Shown here piece by piece: positions 32,436-39,572 of a stretch of 64,000 nt of DNA. The stretch's first letter is position 1; each line of letters begins with the position of its first letter. Source of the DNA: Flavobacterium defluvii. Its GTDB lineage: Bacteria; Bacteroidota; Bacteroidia; Flavobacteriales; Flavobacteriaceae. The notes beneath the pieces are model-generated. The model did no database searches. It was not told the DNA's origin and saw nothing but the letters and a program-made list of their open reading frames with translations. The DNA lies in NCBI RefSeq assembly GCF_900129555.1, contig NZ_FQWC01000008.1, positions 124,001 to 188,000 of the forward strand, written 5' to 3'. A program made the position numbers and the translations under genes.

Positions 32436-33503
32436 ATGCAATCTATTCAAGCAAACAATTATTTCGTACATTTTAACCAGAATGCCTACGAAGCTTTAAA
32501 TAAACATTTAAAAGAAAATAAATATTCTAATATTTTTATAATTGTTGATACTCAGACTAATGAATATTGTCTTCCAAAACTTTTACCAATAATTGAAACG
32601 GATTTAAACATTGAAATTATTGAATTTGAAGCTGGAGAAGAAAATAAAAACATTGATACCTGTATACAAATCTGGCATGTGTTAACAGAACTTGGTGCCG
32701 ATAGAAAATCGCTTATTATTAACCTTGGAGGAGGTGTTGTTACTGATCTTGGTGGATTTGTAGCTTCGACTTTTAAAAGAGGCGTTGACTTTATCAATAT
32801 TCCAACAACCTTATTATCAATGGTCGATGCTTCTGTTGGAGGAAAAACCGGTGTTGATTTAGGAAATCTGAAAAATCAGATAGGTGTAATTAATGTGCCG
32901 CAAATGGTTTTAATTGATACTCAATATCTTGAAACTTTATCACAAAGCGAAATGCGATCAGGACTGGCAGAGATGTTAAAGCATGGCTTAATATACGATG
33001 CAGCATACTGGAGAGAATTCCTTGATATTTCATCTATAGATTATAATTGTCTTGATGAATTAATTTATCGTTCGGTTGAGATTAAGAATGAAATAGTAAT
33101 GCAGGATCCAACAGAAAAAAGTATTCGTAAAGCACTTAATTTCGGACATACTTTAGGTCATGCAATTGAAAGTTATTTTCTGGAAAGCGAAGATAAACAG
33201 ACATTATTACACGGTGAGGCAATTGCTGTTGGAATGATTCTGGAAAGTTATATTTCACTTCATAAAAATTTAATTTCCAAAGAAGAATATATCGAAATCA
33301 AAACAGCAATTCAATCTATTTACGATCATGTAAATTTTGAGGAAAATGACATAAATCCTATTTTGGAATTGCTTATTCATGACAAAAAAAATGAATACGG
33401 TTTAATTCAATTTGCTTTGATTGAAGGAATCGGAAAAATAAAAATTAACCAATCTGTTGAAAATAAATTGATTCTGGAAGCGTTTCAAGATTATAAATCT
33501 TAA
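32436..33503 (+). CDS. aroB: 3-Dehydroquinate synthase
   Basis: A 355-residue AroB. The NAD-binding GGGVVTDLGGFVAS, NIPTTLLSMVDASVGGK and KTGVDLGNLKNQIG motifs (residues about 90-150) are intact; zinc ligands include Glu in MRSGLAEMLKHG, His in LGHAIES and the HGEAIAVGM stretch. It converts DAHP to 3-dehydroquinate in the shikimate pathway, which also feeds the chorismate-using menaquinone genes here. I use the ATG at 32436; the longer frame starts at TTG (32379). Confidence 0.95.
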   Translation: MQSIQANNYFVHFNQNAYEALNKHLKENKYSNIFIIVDTQTNEYCLPKLLPIIETDLNIEIIEFEAGEENKNIDTCIQIWHVLTELGADRKSLIINLGGGVVTDLGGFVASTFKRGVDFINIPTTLLSMVDASVGGKTGVDLGNLKNQIGVINVPQMVLIDTQYLETLSQSEMRSGLAEMLKHGLIYDAAYWREFLDISSIDYNCLDELIYRSVEIKNEIVMQDPTEKSIRKALNFGHTLGHAIESYFLESEDKQTLLHGEAIAVGMILESYISLHKNLISKEEYIEIKTAIQSIYDHVNFEENDINPILELLIHDKKNEYGLIQFALIEGIGKIKINQSVENKLILEAFQDYKS

Positions 33504-33547
33504 ATATTTTTTAATCAAAAGCATTGCTTTTGGTATATATTATTTTT

Positions 33548-33555
33548 TACATTTG
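33548..33555 (+). promoter_or_regulatory. -7 box (TACATTTG) upstream of the 59-codon ORF
   Basis: It matches TAnnTTTG, with TTG at 33524-33526 as a -33 candidate (21-bp spacing). The ATG of the small ORF is only 6 bp downstream, so a transcript starting about 7 bp after the box would be nearly leaderless for that ORF and would carry it as a 5' leader of the arginine decarboxylase mRNA. Confidence 0.55.
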
Positions 33556-33560
33556 CCACG

Positions 33561-33740
33561 ATGAAAACAAACAGTAAACAAAGACAATTCAGCTCTTACA
33601 GAAACCGTCTCAACAGTTCTTTATTAAGAATGTTGAATCGTTTTTATAATAGCAAAAGTCCATTTTGTTTTGATGTTTTCCAATGCTCAAAAGCAGAACA
33701 CGAAAAACTGCCAATTATATTCGCCAATATTAGAGTTTGA
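33561..33740 (+). CDS. 59-residue basic protein / candidate leader ORF of the polyamine operon
   Basis: An ATG-to-TGA frame of 59 codons between aroB and the arginine decarboxylase, on the same strand. It is rich in Arg (6) and Asn/Ser in the first half (QRQFSSYRNRLNSSLLRML) and has two cysteines in FCFDVFQC. A consensus -7 box ends 6 bp before the ATG. It may be a genuine small protein or a regulatory leader in which arginine codons matter. No family is recognised. Confidence 0.5.
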   Translation: MKTNSKQRQFSSYRNRLNSSLLRMLNRFYNSKSPFCFDVFQCSKAEHEKLPIIFANIRV

Positions 33741-33799
33741 ATTTTAAATTTAGCATAAAATCACTAAATTTAATAACAACTTAAAATATTGAAATATAA

Positions 33800-35203
33800 A
33801 TGAATACAAAATATTCTGATCTAATTAATCAAACATATTACTTTCCACAGGAAGAATTTAAACTAAATAAAGACAACCTTCAGTTTCATAATATCGATTT
33901 AATGAAACTTGTAGAACAATATGGTACACCATTAAAGTTTACTTACCTGCCTCAAATTTCTGAAAACATTAATAAGGCTAAGGCCTGGTTCAGAAAAGCA
34001 ATGGAAAAAAACAAATACGAAGCCAAGTATTATTATTGTTATTGCACAAAAAGCTCTCATTTTGAATACATTATGAATGAAGCTTTTAAAAATAACATTC
34101 ATATCGAAACATCATCTGCTTTTGATATCAATATTGTTGAAAATTTACTAGAAAACGGTAAAATTAACAAAAGTACTTACGTAATATGTAATGGTTTTAA
34201 AAGAGACGAATATATTACAAACATTGCAAGGTTAATCAACAATGGGCACAAAAACACTATTCCTATTATTGATAACTACGAAGAACTTGATTTACTTCAG
34301 GGAGAAATTAAAGGTAAATTCAAAATTGGTATTCGTATTGCAGCAGAAGAAGAACCTAAATTCGAGTTTTATACTTCAAGATTAGGAATTGGGTATAAAA
34401 ACATCGTTTCTTTTTATAAAAAACAAATTCAGGAAAATGATAAACTAGAGCTTAAAATGCTTCACTTTTTTATCAATACCGGAATTAACGATACGTCATA
34501 CTATTGGAATGAGCTTGTAAAATGTATAAAAGTATACATCGCACTTAAAAGAGAATGCCCTACCCTTGATGGTTTGAACATTGGCGGCGGTTTCCCGATT
34601 AAAAATTCGCTTGCATTCGAATATGATTATCAATACATGATTGATGAAATTATCAATCAGATTAAAATTGCCTGTGATGAAGCTGAAGTTGACGTGCCAA
34701 ACATTTTTACAGAATTTGGTTCGTTTACTGTAGGTGAAAGTGGTGGTGCAATTTATCAGATTTTGTATCAAAAACAGCAAAACGACAGAGAAAAATGGAA
34801 TATGATCGACTCATCTTTCATTACAACTCTGCCAGATACATGGGCAATAAACAAACGTTTTATTATGCTAGCCATAAATCGCTGGAATGATACTTATGAA
34901 CGAGTTCTGTTAGGAGGATTAACTTGTGATAGTGATGATTATTACAACTCCGAACAAAATATGAATGCTATTTATCTGCCTAAATATAATAAAGAAAAAC
35001 CACTGTATATTGGTTTCTTTAATACAGGAGCATATCAGGAAACTATTGGAGGATATGGAGGTTTACACCACTGTTTAATTCCACAGCCAAAACATATTTT
35101 AATAGATCGTGATGAAAATGGAATACTGGCAACAGAGGTTTTCTCTGAACAGCAGACTTCTGAGGATGTATTAAAGATTTTAGGATACAAGAAAAAATTG
35201 TAA
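33800..35203 (+). CDS. speA: Arginine decarboxylase (biosynthetic, alanine-racemase fold)
   Basis: A 467-residue PLP enzyme of the fold III decarboxylases. The N-terminal barrel carries the PLP Lys in YCTKSSHF (about residue 77). NIGGGFPIKNS is the PLP-phosphate loop, and a C-terminal beta domain has the catalytic Cys/Asp in LGGLTCDSDDYYN. I recall this 460-470-residue type annotated as arginine decarboxylase in Flavobacteria; ornithine or another basic amino acid remains possible. The next gene is DHS-like; no agmatinase gene intervenes. Confidence 0.8.
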   Translation: MNTKYSDLINQTYYFPQEEFKLNKDNLQFHNIDLMKLVEQYGTPLKFTYLPQISENINKAKAWFRKAMEKNKYEAKYYYCYCTKSSHFEYIMNEAFKNNIHIETSSAFDINIVENLLENGKINKSTYVICNGFKRDEYITNIARLINNGHKNTIPIIDNYEELDLLQGEIKGKFKIGIRIAAEEEPKFEFYTSRLGIGYKNIVSFYKKQIQENDKLELKMLHFFINTGINDTSYYWNELVKCIKVYIALKRECPTLDGLNIGGGFPIKNSLAFEYDYQYMIDEIINQIKIACDEAEVDVPNIFTEFGSFTVGESGGAIYQILYQKQQNDREKWNMIDSSFITTLPDTWAINKRFIMLAINRWNDTYERVLLGGLTCDSDDYYNSEQNMNAIYLPKYNKEKPLYIGFFNTGAYQETIGGYGGLHHCLIPQPKHILIDRDENGILATEVFSEQQTSEDVLKILGYKKKL

Positions 35204-35311
35204 AAAAAAACTGTAAATTAATTAAGGTTGATAATTATAAAATTATTAATTTGCATATAAACAAAAGGTTAAAAACTTTTAATTCAAAAAAAACAAAAAA
35301 ACAAAAAACAA

Positions 35312-36280
35312 ATGAAAGGACCAATCAGTCAGTTTATTCAAAAACATTATTTACACTTTAATTCTGCTTCTCTTGTTGATGCTGCTAAAGAATATGAACA
35401 ACAATTAGCAAATGGTGCTAAAATGTTAGTAAGTATGGCTGGAGCTATGAGTACAGCTGAAATAGGTAAAATTTTTGCTGAAGTAATTAGACAAGATAAA
35501 GTACAAATTATTTCATGTACTGGAGCCAATCTAGAAGAAGACATCATGAATTTAGTAGCACACTCTCACTACGAAAGAGTTCCTAACTATCGTGATTTGA
35601 CACCAGAAGACGAATGGGCTTTACTTGAAAGAGGACTAAATCGTGTTACAGATACTTGTATTCCAGAACACGAAGCTTTTAGACGTTTACAAAAACATAT
35701 CTATAAAATCTGGAAAGATGCTGATGATAAGGGAGAACGTTATTTTCCACATGAATTCATGTATAAAATGTTATTATCAGGCGTTTTAGAAGAATATTAT
35801 GAAATTGATTTAAAAGACAGCTGGATGTATGCTGCTGCTGAGAAAAATTTACCAATTATTGTTCCTGGATGGGAAGATAGTACAATGGGTAACATTTTTG
35901 CATCTTATGTTATTAAAGGTGAATTGAAAGCATCAACAATGAAATCTGGTATTGAATACATGACTTTCCTTGCCGACTGGTACACAAAAAACAGCCAAAA
36001 CGGTATTGGATTTTTTCAAATTGGCGGTGGTATCGCAGGGGACTTCCCTATTTGTGTTGTGCCAATGCTTTATCAGGATATGGAAATGCATGATGTTCCG
36101 TTCTGGAGCTATTTCTGCCAAATTTCAGATTCTACAACAAGTTACGGTTCTTACTCTGGAGCTGTTCCTAATGAGAAAATCACTTGGGGTAAATTGGATA
36201 TCAAAACTCCAAAATTCATTATTGAGTCGGATGCCACAATTGTTGCTCCATTAATTTTTGCATATTTATTAGATTTATAG
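35312..36280 (+). CDS. Deoxyhypusine-synthase-like protein (probable homospermidine/polyamine synthase)
   Basis: A 322-residue member of the deoxyhypusine synthase family. The NAD/spermidine site motifs are visible: SMAGAMSTAEIG, ISCTGANLEED, IGGGIAGDFPI, and the C-terminal GAVPNEKITWGKL, whose Lys (about 294) matches the catalytic Lys of human DHS. Bacteria lack eIF5A, and bacterial homologues have been shown to make homospermidine or related products. It follows speA by 108 bp and is followed at 9 bp by the Asp-rich gene. Confidence 0.88.
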   Translation: MKGPISQFIQKHYLHFNSASLVDAAKEYEQQLANGAKMLVSMAGAMSTAEIGKIFAEVIRQDKVQIISCTGANLEEDIMNLVAHSHYERVPNYRDLTPEDEWALLERGLNRVTDTCIPEHEAFRRLQKHIYKIWKDADDKGERYFPHEFMYKMLLSGVLEEYYEIDLKDSWMYAAAEKNLPIIVPGWEDSTMGNIFASYVIKGELKASTMKSGIEYMTFLADWYTKNSQNGIGFFQIGGGIAGDFPICVVPMLYQDMEMHDVPFWSYFCQISDSTTSYGSYSGAVPNEKITWGKLDIKTPKFIIESDATIVAPLIFAYLLDL

Positions 36281-36289
36281 GATATTTTT

Positions 36290-36703
36290 ATGAAAAGAGT
36301 TATAGTAGACTACGCCAAACTGACAAATGAAATTTTAAACCTTTTGGTTGAAAAATTTCCTGATGGTTATGATGATTCGGATGTTATCCGTTTTAGAAAC
36401 GCTAAAAACGAATTAGTAGAAGCTGTTGAAGTTCGTACAGAAGACACTATTTATTTAGTAAAAATTAGTACTAAACTTGCTGACAGAATCGAAAATTATG
36501 AAGATGATGACGATATAGATCTTGATGTTGATACAATCGAACCAGTAAAAGGTCTTGATCTTGATGATGAAGCAGCAGACGATGATGACGATGACGACAA
36601 TCAGGATAAACCAGATAATGATGGAGGTGATGACGATGATGAGGATGATGACGATGACAGAGATATCGCTGACGATGATGATGATGAAGACGACGAAGAT
36701 TAA
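36290..36703 (+). CDS. Asp-rich acidic protein next to the DHS-like gene
   Basis: A 137-residue protein. A folded N-terminal part (about 1-68, MKRVIVDYAKLTNEILNLL start, VIRFRNAKNELVEAVEVRT) is followed by an almost purely acidic tail dominated by Asp (about 72-137). Homologues are sometimes labelled DNA primase, which nothing in this sequence supports. It lies 9 bp after the DHS-like gene and probably shares its mRNA. The tail would bind cations, including polyamines, well; that is only an inference. Confidence 0.75.
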   Translation: MKRVIVDYAKLTNEILNLLVEKFPDGYDDSDVIRFRNAKNELVEAVEVRTEDTIYLVKISTKLADRIENYEDDDDIDLDVDTIEPVKGLDLDDEAADDDDDDDNQDKPDNDGGDDDDEDDDDDRDIADDDDDEDDED

Positions 36704-36730
36704 TCATTTTCTTAAAAAAAAATAAAGCAT

Positions 36731-36758
36731 AAGGAACTCTAAACTGAGTTCCTTTTTT
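36731..36758 (+). terminator. Terminator after the Asp-rich gene
   Basis: AAGGAACTC-TAAACT-GAGTTCCTT followed by TTTTT, closing the polyamine gene set. Confidence 0.88.
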
Positions 36759-36844
36759 ATTACCATCTTCAAATTAAATAATAAGAAAAATACTATATTT
36801 ATTATTTTAAAGCATAATTTTTAAAGCAATAAATATCCGCCAAT

Positions 36845-38962
36845 ATGACATCAGAATTACTACACGCCAAACTGAAAGAAAATTTCGGATTTGAAAAATT
36901 CAGGCCCAATCAGGAAACAATTATAAAAACAGTTTTATCAGGACAGGACACATTCGCAATTATGCCTACAGGAGGAGGAAAATCGATATGTTTTCAATTA
37001 CCTGCATTAGTACTGCCAGGAATTACGATAGTTATTTCGCCTTTGATAGCTCTGATGAAAGATCAGGTTGATAGTTTAAAAACAAACGGAATTTCAGCTT
37101 GTTATATAAACAGCAGTCAATCATCAGAAGAACAGCAATTTTATATAGATAATTTAAAATCGAATAATTTTAAACTCGTTTATATTGCTCCCGAAAGTTT
37201 ATCATATTTAGATAATATTTTTAATGAACTGACAATCAGTTTAATTACAATTGACGAAGCACATTGTATTTCGTCTTGGGGACATGACTTTAGACCTGCA
37301 TATACAAATTTAGGATATTTAAAAAACCGCTTTCCCTCTACTCCTGTTCTTGCTTTGACAGCAACGGCTGATAAAGCTACTCGTGTAGATATAGCAAAAC
37401 AGCTCAATTTAAAAAATCCTAAAACTTTTGTAGCTTCTTTTGATAGAAAAAATTTAAGTCTTGAAGTCCGTCCGGCATTAGATCGTGTCAAACAAATTAT
37501 AGATTTTATAGAAAATAAACCCAATGAATCTGGTATAATTTATTGTTTAAGCCGCAAAACTACCGAAGAACTTGCTGAAAAATTAATTAAAAATGGAATT
37601 TCTGCAAAGGCTTACCATGCGGGTTTAGACAACATAACCCGTGCAAAAACGCAAGATGAGTTCATTAACGATGATTGTCAGGTTGTATGTGCAACCATAG
37701 CATTTGGAATGGGAATTGACAAATCGAATGTTCGCTGGGTTATACACTACAATTTACCTAAAAATATTGAAGGCTATTATCAGGAAATCGGACGTGCCGG
37801 GCGCGACGGACTGCCGGCAGAAACTGTTTTGTTTGAAAGCTACGCTGATGTAATACAACTTCAGAAATTTGCTTCTGAAGGTTTGAATTCAGATGTACAG
37901 CTGGCAAAATTAGAAAGAATGAAACAATACGCCGATGCAGTAAGCTGCAGGAGAAAAATTCTTCTTTCTTATTTTGGTGAATTGGTTACTGAAAATTGTG
38001 GAAACTGTGATATTTGTAAAAATCCGCCAACATTTTTTGATGGGACGATTCTGGCTCAAAAAGCGCTTTCGGCAATTACAAGATTACAACAATCCGAACC
38101 TTTGGCTGTTATTGTTGATTTTCTAAGAGGTTCGAGAAACGCATATATCTACGAAAAAAATTATCAGGAGCTAAAAACGTATGGAATTGGCGCTGACATT
38201 TCGTGGTACGACTGGAACCAATATTTAATTCAGCTAATTAATTTGGGATATTGCGAAATTGCATTTCATCAGCATAATAAAATTTTGCTCACGCCTTTTG
38301 CCAAAAAAGTTTTATTTGAAGGTGAAAAAGTAAAATTAACAACAGTAGTCAAAAAAACAATTGATAAAAATGAAGTAAAACAGGAAAAAGCAAAAACTAC
38401 CAAAAATTCTCTGTTTGAAACTCTAAGGAAATTACGTTACGAAATTGCTAAGGAAGAAGAAGTTCCGGCCTATGTGATTTTTAGTGATGCAGCCTTAAGG
38501 CAAATGGAAATTTTAAGACCAATGAGTGATGAAGAATTTCTTGCTGTAGAAGGTGTTGGAAAAGCAAAACTTGAAAAATACGGTTCAGATTTTATTAATA
38601 CCATTATAGAATTTGAAAGAAATAAATCAGTTGTCAAAAAAGAGAAAAAAGATAATACGTATAAAAAAACGCTTGAATTATTTGAAGCCGGAATTTCTAT
38701 AAAGGAAATTGCAGAAAGAAGAAGTTTAAGTGAAACTACTATAATTTCTCATTTGGCAAAATTATATGTCGATGGACATGATTTGGATTTAAGTCAATTT
38801 GTGAGTGATTCAGAAATAATTGAAATTGAAAAAGCACAAAAAGAACTAGAATATCCAAATGCTTTAAAACCTTATTTTGATTACTTCGAAGAAAAGATGT
38901 CTTATGATAAAATTAGATTTGGATTAGCTTACCTAGAACGAAAATTAGTAACCAACAAATAA
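36845..38962 (+). CDS. recQ: ATP-dependent DNA helicase RecQ
   Basis: A 705-residue RecQ. Walker A MPTGGGKSICFQLPAL (about 39-54), DEAH box (about 138), HDFRPAY and the motif VI QEIGRAGRDG are followed by four zinc-ligand cysteines (SCRRK...NCGNCDIC), the RQC winged helix, an HRDC domain (LFETLRKLRYEIAKEE, about 520-590) and a final HTH (GISIKEIAERRSLSETTI). It unwinds DNA from 3' to 5' in repair and recombination. It is monocistronic; a bidirectional terminator follows. Confidence 0.95.
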   Translation: MTSELLHAKLKENFGFEKFRPNQETIIKTVLSGQDTFAIMPTGGGKSICFQLPALVLPGITIVISPLIALMKDQVDSLKTNGISACYINSSQSSEEQQFYIDNLKSNNFKLVYIAPESLSYLDNIFNELTISLITIDEAHCISSWGHDFRPAYTNLGYLKNRFPSTPVLALTATADKATRVDIAKQLNLKNPKTFVASFDRKNLSLEVRPALDRVKQIIDFIENKPNESGIIYCLSRKTTEELAEKLIKNGISAKAYHAGLDNITRAKTQDEFINDDCQVVCATIAFGMGIDKSNVRWVIHYNLPKNIEGYYQEIGRAGRDGLPAETVLFESYADVIQLQKFASEGLNSDVQLAKLERMKQYADAVSCRRKILLSYFGELVTENCGNCDICKNPPTFFDGTILAQKALSAITRLQQSEPLAVIVDFLRGSRNAYIYEKNYQELKTYGIGADISWYDWNQYLIQLINLGYCEIAFHQHNKILLTPFAKKVLFEGEKVKLTTVVKKTIDKNEVKQEKAKTTKNSLFETLRKLRYEIAKEEEVPAYVIFSDAALRQMEILRPMSDEEFLAVEGVGKAKLEKYGSDFINTIIEFERNKSVVKKEKKDNTYKKTLELFEAGISIKEIAERRSLSETTIISHLAKLYVDGHDLDLSQFVSDSEIIEIEKAQKELEYPNALKPYFDYFEEKMSYDKIRFGLAYLERKLVTNK

Positions 38963-38979
38963 AATCATATCGAAACAAA

Positions 38980-39013
38980 AAAATCCTGTGAAAGAATTCA
39001 CAGGATTTTTGTT
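38980..39013. terminator. Bidirectional terminator
   Basis: AAAAAATCCTGTGAA pairs with TTCACAGGATTTTT across a short loop; it serves recQ and the convergent DinB-like gene. Confidence 0.88.
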
Positions 39014-39026
39014 TTCATTTTCAATT

Positions 39027-39542
39027 TTACAAATATCTTTCCTGAAAAACTTTTTGATGATGCTTTTGATGCCCAATCATAACAAAACCTAAAGCGCGAA
39101 CAGAAATTTGATTGCCCGAAGCAGTTCCAATTCGTTTGAGCTGTTCTTCAGATAAGCTTTTATAAAATAATAAAGTTGAATGTCTTACGGCAGAAAACTC
39201 AGTTAATAAATCCTGAATACTTCTACTTCCTGCATCGGTATTTTTTGCATAATCCTCTTCTTCGAAATTTGGCAGAGGAGTTTGATCATTTCTTGAAAAT
39301 CTCAAAGCACGATAAGCAAATATTCTTTCAGTATCAATAACATGCTGAATAATATCTTTAATTGTCCACTTCCCTTCTGCATAACGATAATCGAATTTAT
39401 CCATTGGAATATCCTGAACAAATCGAATAAATGCATGAAGAGAAATTTCTAATTCTTCAATTAATTGTCCATCTCCGGCTTCTTTAATATAAGTACCGAA
39501 ATGACCTGAATATTCGTTTTCTAATAACTGACTTGCAATCAT
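39027..39542 (-). CDS. DinB/YfiT-like metal-dependent protein
   Basis: A 171-residue DinB-superfamily protein with candidate metal-binding His residues in IKDIIQHVIDTER (about 67) and GHQKHHQKVF (about 160-165), a spacing typical of YfiT-like transferases or putative hydrolases. Members use thiols such as bacillithiol; the presence of a YpdA homologue in the window is consistent with that. Downstream of ppc, 30 bp apart, same strand. Confidence 0.82.
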   Translation of the reverse strand: MIASQLLENEYSGHFGTYIKEAGDGQLIEELEISLHAFIRFVQDIPMDKFDYRYAEGKWTIKDIIQHVIDTERIFAYRALRFSRNDQTPLPNFEEEDYAKNTDAGSRSIQDLLTEFSAVRHSTLLFYKSLSEEQLKRIGTASGNQISVRALGFVMIGHQKHHQKVFQERYL

Positions 39543-39572
39543 TTTTTACAATTTTAAAGTTTACAAATAAAA

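Noticed and set aside
36290-36703. DNA primase label for the Asp-rich protein
   Set aside because: No primase motifs; the name would be a propagated annotation error.
36471-36707. Antisense His-rich frame opposite the Asp-rich gene
   Set aside because: A simple consequence of GAT/GAC codons on the other strand; Asp repeats give antisense His/Arg runs.
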